Assembly: GCA_021399435.1 (NCBI GenBank)
Contig: JAJTUP010000042.1
Span: 1-64,000 of the forward strand
Length of the DNA: 64,000 nt
Direction of reading: 5' to 3'
Source: Diaporthe sp. PMI_573
Taxonomy: Eukaryota; Ascomycota; Sordariomycetes; Diaporthales; Diaporthaceae
Shown here in pieces: positions 34,001 to 44,080 of the stretch. The notes below the pieces were generated by a model, which was not told the origin of the DNA, made no database searches, and saw nothing but the letters and a program-made list of their open reading frames with translations. Numbering within the stretch: position 1 is the first letter of the stretch; each line of letters begins with the position of its first letter. The translations under genes and the position numbers were made by a program.

Positions 34001-34287
34001 AGCAGAGCGAGAAAGAAGCCGAGAAGGCACGAAAGGCAGATTTGATGAGGCAGGAAGGCCTTCTTCGTGATCCCGCTCTGTTCCCCGCGAATTGGTTCGA
34101 GAATTCGAAATACGATTTCGACGAAAGTCAGGTTCGTCACCACTATGTCCAGGACGCCGATACGTATCATAATCGATCCAGACAGCTTTTGGGCCTGGCT
34201 GCCCAACTGATCAACGTCTTCTTTGAGTTCCACACCGATGAGAATGGGCTCTATTTAAGTAGAATTAGTTACATCGGAAAAACCTAA
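31096..34287 (+). CDS. Est1/SMG-type DNA/RNA-binding TPR-like protein
   Basis: Predicted exons 31096-32465, 32529-33026 and 33078-34287 give about 1,025 residues. The first intron is GTACGT...GATAG (63 nt). The second (GTATGT...CTAAC...TCAG) is 51 nt with no stop, so it could be retained. The N-terminal 120 residues are acidic and disordered. At about residues 290-320 a KAKQEAQAKEEEE helix precedes CGCPRCK and a poly-Pro run. The centre carries the fungal Est1-type pattern: a GD(V/L)xRYG segment split by intron 1, then NPTIGRLYHHLAILAQPRSL and LFHFTKSLVVETPF, as in the DNA/RNA-binding domain of telomerase-activator Est1 and SMG5-7 relatives. A highly charged Glu/Lys coiled coil follows (about residues 900-960). 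The last residues LYLSRISYIGKT fall in AT-rich, inverted-repeat DNA, so the original C-terminus may have been replaced. Confidence 0.8.
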
Positions 34288-35080
34288 AAAGACCTCTATA
34301 ATTTAAAACTTCTTTAATAATTAATTCTACTTAAATTCTAAAATTCTGAAAATTGAAATTTAGCTTATTTATATAATTATAAACTAAACTGTTAAAAACA
34401 CCTAGATCAGGGGCAGGGACTATAGAGGAGGATAACTAATAAGGATGAAGACAAAGCATTCTTCAACACCTCACGAGAGACAAATTCAGAGAAGTAGGAG
34501 GCAAGTTAGGTGTAGGAGGGAAAAAGTTGATCTGACTGAAGAACTAACTAACTATCGAGGGGAAAGGATGACTCTATATATATATAAATAGGGACTAGGG
34601 ATGTCGGAGGGTTAATTCCTCCGGCGGTGAGGAATTTAGAAGGAGATAACCTAAGAAAAACGGGCCCCGAATGCCCTTCTTGGGAATAGCCCTGAGGCTT
34701 TTTCTGATAAGTGGGTTTTTCTGAGGACGAGAAGGGAAAGCAGAAGGACGAGGGGGGGTGGGGGCAAGCGGGGGGGGGTGATTTATAACATAAACCTTAA
34801 ATTTGCATCCAAATTGAGCCTAGTTTGAAGAAGTTGACAGGGTGTGCACAGACGTTTTTTGTTAGCATTTTAAATCGCTCGCTATGTGTCATCGCTCGCT
34901 TAGTGTCTAACCACGTTAATCAAAAAGTATCTTCCATTACTGTAAGCCTTTAACGACACTAGCCAATTTACACACTTTAAGTAAACCCTAATGACTAATC
35001 CTTTGATCCCCCCCTCCTCCCCCCCTTCTAGGGCTAAGGCCTAGGAGCTGCGCCTGCTTTCAGTTATAAAACTAAAAATT
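34254..35080. repeat. AT-rich, repeat-like DNA abutting the Est1-domain gene
   Basis: Composition changes abruptly here. atttaagtagaatta at 34254-34268 is inverted as taattctacttaaat at 34322-34336. Further right are a TATA run (ctctatatatatataaatag, about 34571-34590), an inverted repeat cggagg...cctccg near 34603-34621, G runs (about 34745-34780) and C runs (about 35008-35030), and a repeated tcgctcgct. There is no coding frame. This looks like a decayed repeat, perhaps a solo LTR with its TATA box, but I could not define ends or target duplications. Confidence 0.45.
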
Positions 35081-36143
35081 AGAATGAGGAAATAGTAACG
35101 CGGTGCTCGGGAGAACCGGATTGAAAAAGCGGAAATCCGGTCCTGGAGCATTTGCCCGTGGCTGAGCAGAGACCCACTAATACGGCGGAACTGGGTAGAC
35201 CCGCTCCTGAGCGCTCCGTCCTAAAAATAAGTTCGGCGCCAAACCCGGAAACCGGATCCTGGAATCGTAGCAAAAAATGCACTGCATCCGGACAGTATAA
35301 TTACCCGAATTGCCCACTCCAGCATCTCATTTTCGGCAACCATACTCTCAAGACTACGAGCGGGAGCCCGAGATTGTTATACAAGAGGCATCTCCGGGCG
35401 TGCAGGAGGAAAATTATGTGCAACGGGCCTTTCTATTGCCGTTGTGGGCAAGCTGACATCGTCGAAAAAAACCACAATGCTCACATCAGTATATGTAGAC
35501 GTGGAAAGACACGACGCGGACGCGCTACTGGGGGCTGTCAGCTGCGCTTGCTTTAAGGCAAGCTCGCCAGCTCATCTGGCGCTCAACTAGGGATGGTCAA
35601 TGTATAACCAACGTGAAAAACCCGTTTGTAACCGTTATTTAACCGTCACATTCAGTGAAAATCACAGTCCGTGCACCAGGGTATCCTGACTCAGCAGGTC
35701 AAATTGCAGTAAATTACAGGACCAACGAGTTCCCGTGCGGCCCGAAGAGCAAGGCTCGTCGGTATCTTAGGATCCAACTCACAAGGGCGGCTGGGACAGC
35801 CGATGAATCATTCAATCAATCAAGTTTTTGCTTCCGTCAACAGCGGGGTTTGGACGTCATCGTCCGACTGGGAAACCGGATTCCTGCAACATTCGTTCTG
35901 GGCCCTAGCTTCGAGTCGCGCCACTTGGCTGGCGAGTTAGACCCGCACTCTTAGAGTGCCTGCCTTGAATCGCTATTCAATTACTCTGGTTCGGTATCAC
36001 TGAGTGCTAGGATTCGCCTAAGCTCTTCCCTGATTAGGGAACCAACAGGAATGAGATAACGAGCGAGAAGGCGATTTCTAGAATATCTCGCTATCCACAC
36101 CCGAAACATGAACTTGCGTAAGCATTCCCATGGGCCTCGCTGC
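35081..36143. other. Non-coding, possible hAT terminus
   Basis: No gene is supported. The word aaccggat recurs several times (35114, 35250, 35876). From 35588 the sequence ctagggatggtcaatgtata, followed by aaccaacgtgaaaaacccg and aaccgttatttaaccg, resembles an Ac-like hAT terminus (TAGGGATG plus subterminal ACCG/CCCG words), but no matching opposite end was found. Confidence 0.35.
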
Positions 36144-36914
36144 TCACCATGGGACAACGATTCCATCGTAACTTTGAAAGGTGCCACTGATTTCCCTCGT
36201 TGCTGAGTCAATCTTCTCCATCATACCCCCGACACTTTCTTCAACGGTTACGGCACCGACATCTTCCGGTCTCGCGCCCGTCGCCTGCAACATCGGGGCC
36301 GACATAGCTGTTAAAACCACCCCCGGACTGAAGACGACACTGATTAACCAGCTTTCTTCGAAGTGAATCCTGCGGGTAAACCAATTCAGAGCTGCTTTCG
36401 TCCCTCCATAGGGGCTAAACATAGGCAGGGAGCCCGGTAATTGGTCCAGCCCCGCGATGCTCCCAACTGTTGATGAGATGGTGACAAATCTTGGGCGGCC
36501 GCTTTTGCTGTTCTTAAGCAAGGGTATAGTGGCCCGGAGTAGGGCTATGGGGCCGCCTATGTTCACAGCAAAATGTTCGGTAATTGCATCGATCGAGGTC
36601 TCGGCCACAGACGTGCCGGAGTTGCCTATAGCGGCATTGGCAATGACGACGTCCAAGGACTCAATGCCATGGTGTTTCTGCAGAGAAGCAACAGCATTTG
36701 AAGCATCAGATTCCGAAGCTGAATTGATCTTGACGACAATCAACTTGGAGCCGTCCGCCTTAGGCAATGCTGCAAGTGCTTTGGACGATTCGTTGGAGGG
36801 ATCCCGTACAGCCGCAATTACAGTGGACGATGGTAGTTGCAAAGCGGCGGAAACAAAGCCTTTTCCAAGACCGCTCTTGGCTCCGGTGATGAGATAGATC
36901 TGATTGGAAGACAT
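36144..36914 (-). CDS. Short-chain dehydrogenase, nor-1-like ketoreductase
   Basis: A single-exon 256-residue NAD(P)-dependent oxidoreductase. The Rossmann motif TGAKSGLGKG is at residues 10-19, the structural motif NAAIG follows at about 93, the catalytic Ser lies in FVTISSTVG, and the catalytic pair YxxxK is YGGTK with the usual spacing. The phrase SKLIVVKINSASESDA and the end DGIVVPW resemble the norsolorinic-acid ketoreductase (AflD/nor-1) group, which reduces aryl ketones in polyketide pathways. The substrate here is unknown. The start is the only ATG in good position. Together with the next dehydrogenase, the broken one at 41 kb and the Zn2Cys6 factor it could belong to a small metabolic cluster. 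Confidence 0.93.
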   Translation of the reverse strand: MSSNQIYLITGAKSGLGKGFVSAALQLPSSTVIAAVRDPSNESSKALAALPKADGSKLIVVKINSASESDASNAVASLQKHHGIESLDVVIANAAIGNSGTSVAETSIDAITEHFAVNIGGPIALLRATIPLLKNSKSGRPRFVTISSTVGSIAGLDQLPGSLPMFSPYGGTKAALNWFTRRIHFEESWLISVVFSPGVVLTAMSAPMLQATGARPEDVGAVTVEESVGGMMEKIDSATREISGTFQSYDGIVVPW

Positions 36915-38682
36915 GGTAAACGATCCGGGCGTGCTAAGAAACTGTTTATTTCACATAGACTGGCGAAGAAGAGAGGTATTTATAAGTTCTTAAGGTTCCC
37001 GGAAAGCCTTAAAGTCTCCAGGACAACCTGTACCTCTCGGAGGTTCGAAATCCACCGAATCATAGAGCCGATGTTTTGGTACCGACGGCTCCTGACTCGT
37101 CTGCCGCGCCTACGTCATGGCATTTCATGTGCACACCATGTCCAAATCGGGTAGATGGCTCGTGGTATGGCCCCAAAGGTTACGTCCTGGGTCTCATTGA
37201 AGAACGCGCTAGCCCCGAGACGCATTTTACCTAAATGGGTATATCCCTCATGTAATAGCACTTCTGTGGGCCAGGTCATTATGCCGCGTGGGGCAAACGC
37301 TAGCTGGGGTAGGCCGGGCTAGACTTCGACACTCCACAACACAGACGATGAACACGGACGACGGACATGGAGCACGCTGGGGTTCAAAGCCTGACATGGG
37401 TTGCGAGTTGATCTTTGACTTCGTGACTTGCTAAAAAGGGTGTGATCGGCTCAGGGTAGGCTTCGTAGCTTAATTTTGAGGGGTAAAGTTACCGCTGCTG
37501 ATAAATCGGGCCCACAGTGCCCTCCCCTCCCCACCCCCACATACGTTATGTAGTTACTTGAGGCTTGGCCGTGGATATCAGGGGGGTATCGAGCTCTTTA
37601 CTTGTATTTATACTGTATTTATGCCCATCCTCCTCTGGACTCTATTTACAAATGCAAGCTCCTTTTTCTACATTAGATATTATGTACACTTACATATACA
37701 TCTTCCAGATGGCTCCATGAATCTAGGGCCATCAATTATCAACCCCAATGCTTTGTTTAGTGGAGTGAACTCACCTGTCTGTTAGGTAAAATTGGCGCCG
37801 CTCGCCGCCGTGCCAGCGAGTGAAAAGGACAAGTCCATCGTCTCTGCTAGCCTGGATCATGATGGACGCGTAGGTCATCTATACCGGACGCGATGATCGG
37901 ATAGCGGGGGGCAAGCGTAGCGGGTTGAACTCCAACAGCTTGCTACGCTGAAATGGATGGATTTCGACACGGCGTATCAATAACAAGCTAAGCCAAATAT
38001 AGGTATGCTTGAAGTGATATAAAGGAAGTGTAAGTTGAAGTCGTAAGGTCGTCTGAGGCCTGGGTCATTCCTGGAATAGAAAGACCCGTCAGGCCTTTTA
38101 TCTGGTTGCGGGGATACCTGACTAATGCCTGCCACAGATCACACCACAGCGATATGTCCACTGGTTTTGGGTAACTGCTCAGGTGAAACAGGAGTCGGAC
38201 TCAAGTCAGATTGTTCATGGCTAGCGGCTCGCAAACCAACTGCTAACCCCGGCAGTAAGATTAATTGTCTCATCGGGATTCAAAGACACCCCGCCCCGAC
38301 TACACCGTTCGGACAGTTCCTGGCCCCCATCCCCGATGTTTTGACTCCGCCGGGTAGGCGGGAGTAATGATAGGACTTGACGATGAACTCTACTATGCGG
38401 CCACCTCCACAAGCCCATGCCAATGGACCTAGCACTAGATCGGAAGGTGCAAGCTCGGCAAGTACGGCATCCGATCAAAGTTGTGCATGCTGTCGGGGCA
38501 ACGAAGCCGACCATCCCCGTGTGCATGGTAGAGTGTAACCTCATAACTTTCACCGGCTAAATGCAGGGACGGAGATACAAACTGCGTAGTATAACTAATG
38601 CCTTATAAGCCTGCTCTCTCTCTGAATTAGTGAAGGTATCGTTGAGCTATTCTAAAACCTGCGAACTACGCTAACTAATATC
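36915..38682. other. Divergent intergenic region between two dehydrogenases
   Basis: About 1.8 kb with no convincing frame. It contains the promoters of the flanking SDR genes, both of which are transcribed outward. A plus frame at 37558-37785 is hydrophobic (CIYTVFMPILLWTLF) but short and unsupported. Confidence 0.45.
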
Positions 38683-39471
38683 TTGGAAATGTCGATATTC
38701 AGCGTGGCTGATAAAGCCGTGATAGTGACTGGAGGCTCCAGGGGGGTTGGTGCCGCAGTTGTTCGCATTCTTGTCGGCAACGGTGCCAACGTGGCCATTT
38801 TCGACATTTTGGACAAACCGGGACAAGATGTTGCTGCCCAAGCATCCTCTGCAGGCCCGGGCCGAGCAATCTACTACCATGTTGACATCTCCAGTCGCGA
38901 AGAAGTCTTTGAAGGGGTCCAGAAAGCTTTTGCGGATCTCGGTCGACTAGACTCACTTCATAATATTGCCGGCGTGGAAAGGTCGAGCCCCGCTGAAGAC
39001 ATCAAAAAGCAGGATCTCGACTTGATTTTGGACGTGAACGTAAAGGGAACCTTCTACATGGCTCAAGCCGTTTTTCCATATCTTAAGGAGCTCGGTGGCA
39101 CGATAATCAATTTCGGTTCTGACGCGGGCTTGTCCCCTTATGTCGGCGGGGCACACTACTCGCTATCCAAAGGCGCGATACACTCTTTGACTCGAACCTT
39201 GGCACATGAATGGGGAAAGTACGGCATACGAGCAAATGCCGTGCTCCCGGCAGTATGGACCGAGATGTATGATGAACACCGTTCATGCTTGTCCTTGGAG
39301 GAGCTTCAACATCATGATGATGACCTTGCGAAGCGAGTACCTCTGGGTGGTCGACTGGGTAGTCCTTCACATGATCTTGCTCCAGTCATGGTATTCTTGA
39401 CTTCTGACGCTTCCAAGTTTATTACTGGTCAGATGGTTTCGGTCAATGGTGGCCTTGGTTCAGTGCGGTAA
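38683..39471 (+). CDS. Short-chain dehydrogenase, FabG-like
   Basis: A single-exon 262-residue classical SDR. It has the cofactor motif TGGSRGVG at residues 16-23, an acidic residue after the second strand (FDILD, suggesting NAD(H)), VDIS, the NIAG motif at about 93-96, the active-site segment IINFGSDAG with Ser, and YSLSKGAIHSLTRTLAHEWG with the YxxxK pair. It ends FITGQMVSVNGGLGS, the standard C-terminal strand of the family. Alternative start at residue 3 (MSIFSVADK). It probably oxidises or reduces a small alcohol or ketone; substrate unknown. All key residues are present, so it should be functional. Confidence 0.94.
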   Translation: MEMSIFSVADKAVIVTGGSRGVGAAVVRILVGNGANVAIFDILDKPGQDVAAQASSAGPGRAIYYHVDISSREEVFEGVQKAFADLGRLDSLHNIAGVERSSPAEDIKKQDLDLILDVNVKGTFYMAQAVFPYLKELGGTIINFGSDAGLSPYVGGAHYSLSKGAIHSLTRTLAHEWGKYGIRANAVLPAVWTEMYDEHRSCLSLEELQHHDDDLAKRVPLGGRLGSPSHDLAPVMVFLTSDASKFITGQMVSVNGGLGSVR

Positions 39472-40760
39472 CATCACTCAGTGCTGTCAGCCATCGCACT
39501 GGAGGATATAATGTGGCAAGTAGCTTGAAACTCAGATATGGAATATCTACTCATAAGTGCTGAAGCACCAATTGCAATTGCATTCCATCAGACAGTGATT
39601 CCGTCTAATCTAGTGGCACCACCTCTGAGGGATAGAGCAACTACGGCCAAACCTCTTCTTAGCATTGAGCTTACTAGTGTAGATACAACCTTGCTGTTAT
39701 CCCTAGAAACCCGGATGGGTCCTCCAAGCCCGCACATCCAAGTGGCCGACAATAGCTGCATAAATCTGGCCGTCCGGGGTTTTCGGACATAATCTTGCTC
39801 GCCTAGAGAGGCGTGAACCTAATTCAAGTGGTGCACCCGGGATGCCCTGTCGCTACGCCTAGGGGTATAGAGCCGATCGACCGGGTTCATTATCTACGGA
39901 AATCTAGCTCTTCACTGTAGCCACTAGACTAGACTGACCACTCAATTATCGTCATTTGAACCCACTTCCGCTTCTGCTATTCGCTAGCTAACCAACGTGT
40001 AATTCTAGCGCTCTGTTGCTACTTTTAATTACCACACGCCTAGCGTGCCTTGCGTGCGACATCAAGGGCTCAACTGCCGAAGGCAAGTGCGGAGGGGCCC
40101 ATGAGAAGTGTACATAATTAGCCACTTGGACACATGCGGAGCCGGCGCAACTTCGCAGAGTTTTGGGTGCGGCCACTGCATAGAGCAAACCCGAATTCCG
40201 GCACCAGAGAAAAGATCCAACAGATGTAACTTCATTGATGTCCAAGCTGCAAACGTCGCCAACCCCCCCTACCTGTCTGTCGACCCTACCCTAGCCAGAA
40301 CCGCCCACGGGTCTGGGATTCATGAGCATCCTCGGCGGCGATGAACTAATAGGCGGAGACTTGCAAACCCCGTTATGTCTGCTCCCTGAAATTGCGTACC
40401 CTGCCTGGCTAACATAGTTTGCTGCCTACCAATTCAAATCGTTTAAGCGCTCTAACTCCCTCTATTTTATTAAGGTAGGCGGACCAGGTTTGAAACACGT
40501 AAGTTACGGAGCACCTCACAGACTCGTAGTCGGGCTAAAAAACAGTCACAAGTCGGTGTAAAAGACAACCCGCAGCTCACATAGATGTCTACGACGTTGT
40601 ACTGAGTCTGTTTGGGCCGTCCCATCATCGGACTATGTGCTTGGACTTGGGAAATTATCTATGGTGGGTAGCTCGCTCATTAAACTTTCGGCTTATGCAG
40701 GCAGATGCGTATCTCCGAAACCCCCGGACGCGCACTTGCATTAATGGTCAAGTCAAGGTC
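39472..40760. other. Intergenic, no supported gene
   Basis: Short frames only (up to about 85 codons). Several palindromic words such as ctagacta and gctagctaacc are present. Nothing recognisable. Confidence 0.45.
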
Positions 40761-41290
40761 TCCAGTTTGAAGCCATGTACAGGCGTAATGTCAGGGTAGT
40801 CTTGCACCTCGTCGCGCGGCCGCTGCGCCTTCTCAGCGTAGAAGTCAGACCTAAGGCCGATAATAGCGCCTTGTTCAGCAGGGAGTTGGCTTGGCCTAGC
40901 CTGCTGACCCGAGGCAGGGCATTCAACACAGTAATATCCAGATGATCTAGTTCTGAAGATGCGCGGCGGGTGAATGCCTGGATACTCTCGTATGAATTGA
41001 AATCAAGTTCCCAGACATGCACAATGCCGTTTCGTCCCGAGCGTTGCTGGATCACTTGTCGTGCTTTTGCGCCTTTAGCAACATTCCGTACTCCGAGGAT
41101 GACACGCGATGCATTGAGCCTGGCGAATGTAATAGCGGCCTCCAACCCAAGTCCTCTGTTACCGCCTGCCACAATGACGTTCTTTCCAGAGAACGACGTC
41201 GTTGGATCGGTGAGCGGAGTCCGCTGGTCTCGAAGGAACCGGAGGAACGATATGCCATTGCGATCCGGTCGGAGGAGCTTAAGCTGTGGA
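40761..41290 (-). pseudogene. Short-chain dehydrogenase fragment
   Basis: The frame reads KLLRPDRNGISFLRFLRDQR then TSFSGKNVIVAGGNRGLGLE, a good TGxxxGxG-type cofactor site with Ala for Thr, followed by ASRVILGVRNVAKG, HVWELDFNSYESIQAF and LDHLDITVLNA. This is the N-terminal half of a retinol-dehydrogenase-like SDR. After VLNA the sequence turns into RLGQANSLLNKALLSA and no YxxxK site appears before the end, so the catalytic half is deleted or scrambled. Upstream the frame meets a stop near 41310 and the first exon is unclear. Probably dead. Confidence 0.7.
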
Positions 41291-41841
41291 TTCCAACAGA
41301 AGTATCCGTTTTAAGCAAGAGTAATTGAATGAAGAGCTGGTGCAGTTTGTTGTCGTGTGTGAGTGATTGCAAGTACAAAAAGAAACCAGGATAAGTAGGC
41401 CAAAGCCGTACATACAGTGAAACTGGCCCCTTGGAAGACGGGTTCATTACTAATGGCAGGCGTTATCTGCTTGTTCTGTAAACAAGACGGCATATTTCCG
41501 TCCGCTGCTTCCCGGTTGTTGCCAGAACTTGCCAAGCCTCCCGGACATTGGGTTCCAGGACTTTCGCGGTCAGAAGACGCCTCATGAAAACAAACATTCG
41601 CTCCAACTTAAAGGACACGTTATGACCCAAGCTCATGTCGAAAATGCAGGGTGGTAAATAGTGGAGATGCTAAAGCCCAAAATGGAAATTCACTCGTGAA
41701 ATAGCCTTTCCCCTGAGTCGGTTAGCTCACTTTGATTAGCCTCCCCTGATTTGTCATGGCTTTTAAACGCCAACCGCGCAGCTCTAGCGTCATGTTCCTC
41801 CATTCGGGCTACTCATTACACCGTCGTTTGACGAATTGACC

Positions 41842-43409
41842 ATGGAACCCCGACACAAAGGTAGCTTGGGATGTGAAAATTGCCGGACACGAAGGATCAA
41901 GGTAAGCTCACTTTTTTTTTCTTCTTCCCCACGTCGACTGTGAGCCCAGTGCTCGTTTCTGACATTATAGCAGTGTAATAGGCTAAGCCCGAGATGTTCA
42001 CAGTGCGCCCGAGCTGGCTTACGCTGTTCTGGTTACAGGACCCAACTAGATCTCCTCTTCCAAGACCAGACCGCTACGATAGCTCGGAAGTTTCGTGTGC
42101 GAAAGGGCAATCAGGCTCAGAACACTCCGCCTACTGTTCCACTACTCTTTTCCCCATCAATGCCAATGGATCAAATCGCATGGAAGTATTACCATGATAA
42201 TTTCAATGTTTATGGCCGCTCTTATGCGTACGATGAAAGACCCTATCTGGATCACTCATCGCTAGCTTCTATCAGTTTCACATCCGTTGGACTAGCCGCT
42301 TTGGCCATTATCCAAGGAGACCCGCATTTGATGAGCCTTGCTAGGCGGAGGTACTCTTCAGCCTTGGTTCTTCTCGCGCGGGACATTCTTGATCCCAAGA
42401 GGACCGTCAATGAGCCGACAGTCGCTTCCTGTTTCACTTTATCCATGTTTGAGGTACTTACTAAGTCTCGCTTCCTCATACATTATCAGAGGCTCACTAA
42501 ATGTATAGATGATGGCTTGTGATGCACCTTCAGGTGCCTACCTGTGGTTAACGCACATCCACGGGGCCACTGCGCTTCTTAGGTCTTTGTGTCTCGCTAC
42601 AGGAGGAGCCTGTAGTAAAATAGACGGCCTCTTGAAGTTCTGCTATACCGCGGTGAGTCGGCAACTATCATCATGTGTAAGGCTGAATCTAGCCTCTAAT
42701 GCTTTTTAAGGTTCTAGCTTGTCTTATTAGTGAAGAGACTGTTCCCGAGGTTCTCTTTCAGGTAGTGCAATGCTGCAGAACATCCGAACCGACCACTGGG
42801 CTATTGTCAGCAATAGAGCTCTTCACGATGCTGGTAGACCTCGTGAATCTCTATATTCAAACACAACAGATGAAGAGCCAGAAACTAGTTGATCTTATAG
42901 CCAGAGCTGCTACTATTGATCAAAGGCTGGTATACTGGAATTCTAGACTCCCTCCAATGGGGTCAAACCATCCAGCTAGTGGGAGCGCCATCTATAGTCT
43001 TGATCAAGACTGGCTTATGTGGGCTCGGAACTATCAACGATTATGCCGGGTACTTGCAAATAAGGTGATCCTGGACAATCTCGACGCCATTCTTCTCTCT
43101 CGTCAGACGAAATATTCAATGACACATCTTAGCAAGCTGAACCTGCAGTACGCTGAATCGACCTTTGTCCTCTCGCAAATACCTCATGAAATCTACAACA
43201 GCATCCCCTTCATGATAGGGTCATACGAGAACGGTTTACCATACTTTACACTATCTTCTGGAGCGTTTTTCATGATCACTATGTTACAATCCCTCATCAA
43301 GTTAACCGACCAGCGTACTGTAAAAGATAATTGGTCAACTTCAGCATGCGAGTGGTTTGGGTCACGTTTCGATGATACAAAAGACCTAGTGACGAGACAT
43401 CTCTGTTAG
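41842..43409 (+). CDS. Zn(II)2Cys6 transcription factor
   Basis: Predicted four exons (41842-41901, 41974-42453, 42509-42652, 42711-43409) join in phase to 460 residues. The zinc cluster is split by intron 1: CENCRTRRIK joins CNRLSPRCSQCARAGLRC, giving C-x2-C-x6-C-x5-C-x2-C-x6-C, the canonical fungal binuclear cluster. The GCAG acceptor, not the TAG three bases earlier, restores the x6 spacing. The middle has the fungal-specific domain pattern (DHSSLASISFTSVGLAAL, ARRRYSSAL, then LWLTHIHGATALLRS). It is probably a nuclear DNA-binding activator. The nearest candidate targets are the SDR genes on its left. All four introns and exons are consistent, so the gene looks intact. Confidence 0.88.
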
Positions 43410-44080
43410 GATTTGTACCAGAAGATATAACAAGAGCCTTAATATCAATTTGCAAATGGCAAGGATTGTTAGACAATATGAGACAAGGGTAAAGACTAGA
43501 GCTATTGCATGTATTGCCTATATGGTCTTATCAACACACAAGCTAAGTTGGAACAAAGCTGTGAAAGGGAGTCGCGGCAGGGTCAGCCCATACAGCCAGA
43601 AACCAGCCCTTCCGTTTCTCCACCAGATCAGCGATTAGGAACTCTAGGAACTCCTTATCGTCTTTGGACGGGTTAGCTCGTAGAGGACCAGGCCACCATC
43701 AACGCTAGTCCTCCCACTAGAGTTGCCCAATAACATTATTAACTCCGACAAAAGGCTCGCATCATCTCTGCCACCAACTTTACAACTAGGGTTACTATAT
43801 AGCTTAGGTCATGATTTAAAACGGGTACTAAAGAGTTTTTCATACTTAGCAAAGATATTGCCTAATCCCTCTTGTTTTACGCTACTGTCAGATTATCACC
43901 CTTTTGGGTATATAGGACGTGTAATTATGGTCCAATTGATGGGGTGGTCACTGTGTGTATTGTAATAATGTCTTGTCTAGGTTCTCTAGCGCAACCCCTC
44001 CCATTGGGGGCTGGTTTTATCATGACGGACATATTGATGCCTTAGGCACACACCTCTTGGCTACCCGTCACATCTAACAC
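43410..44080. other. Region beside the copia relic, possible LTR
   Basis: No convincing gene. On the minus strand a purine tract GAGGGGGTG is followed at about 44080 by TGTTAGATGTGACGG, which looks like a polypurine tract and the first bases of a 3' LTR. The LTR would extend leftwards from there, perhaps to the tgtattgtaata near 43965. A plus frame (43723-43965) is hydrophobic and probably fortuitous. Confidence 0.45.

Noticed and set aside
37041..37062. ggttcgaaatcc resembling a tRNA T-loop
   Set aside because: The stem does not pair, and no D-arm, anticodon arm or acceptor stem can be placed around it.
40430..40470. gttagagcgc word (minus strand) resembling a tRNA D-arm
   Set aside because: No TTCRA loop or acceptor stem at the right distance.
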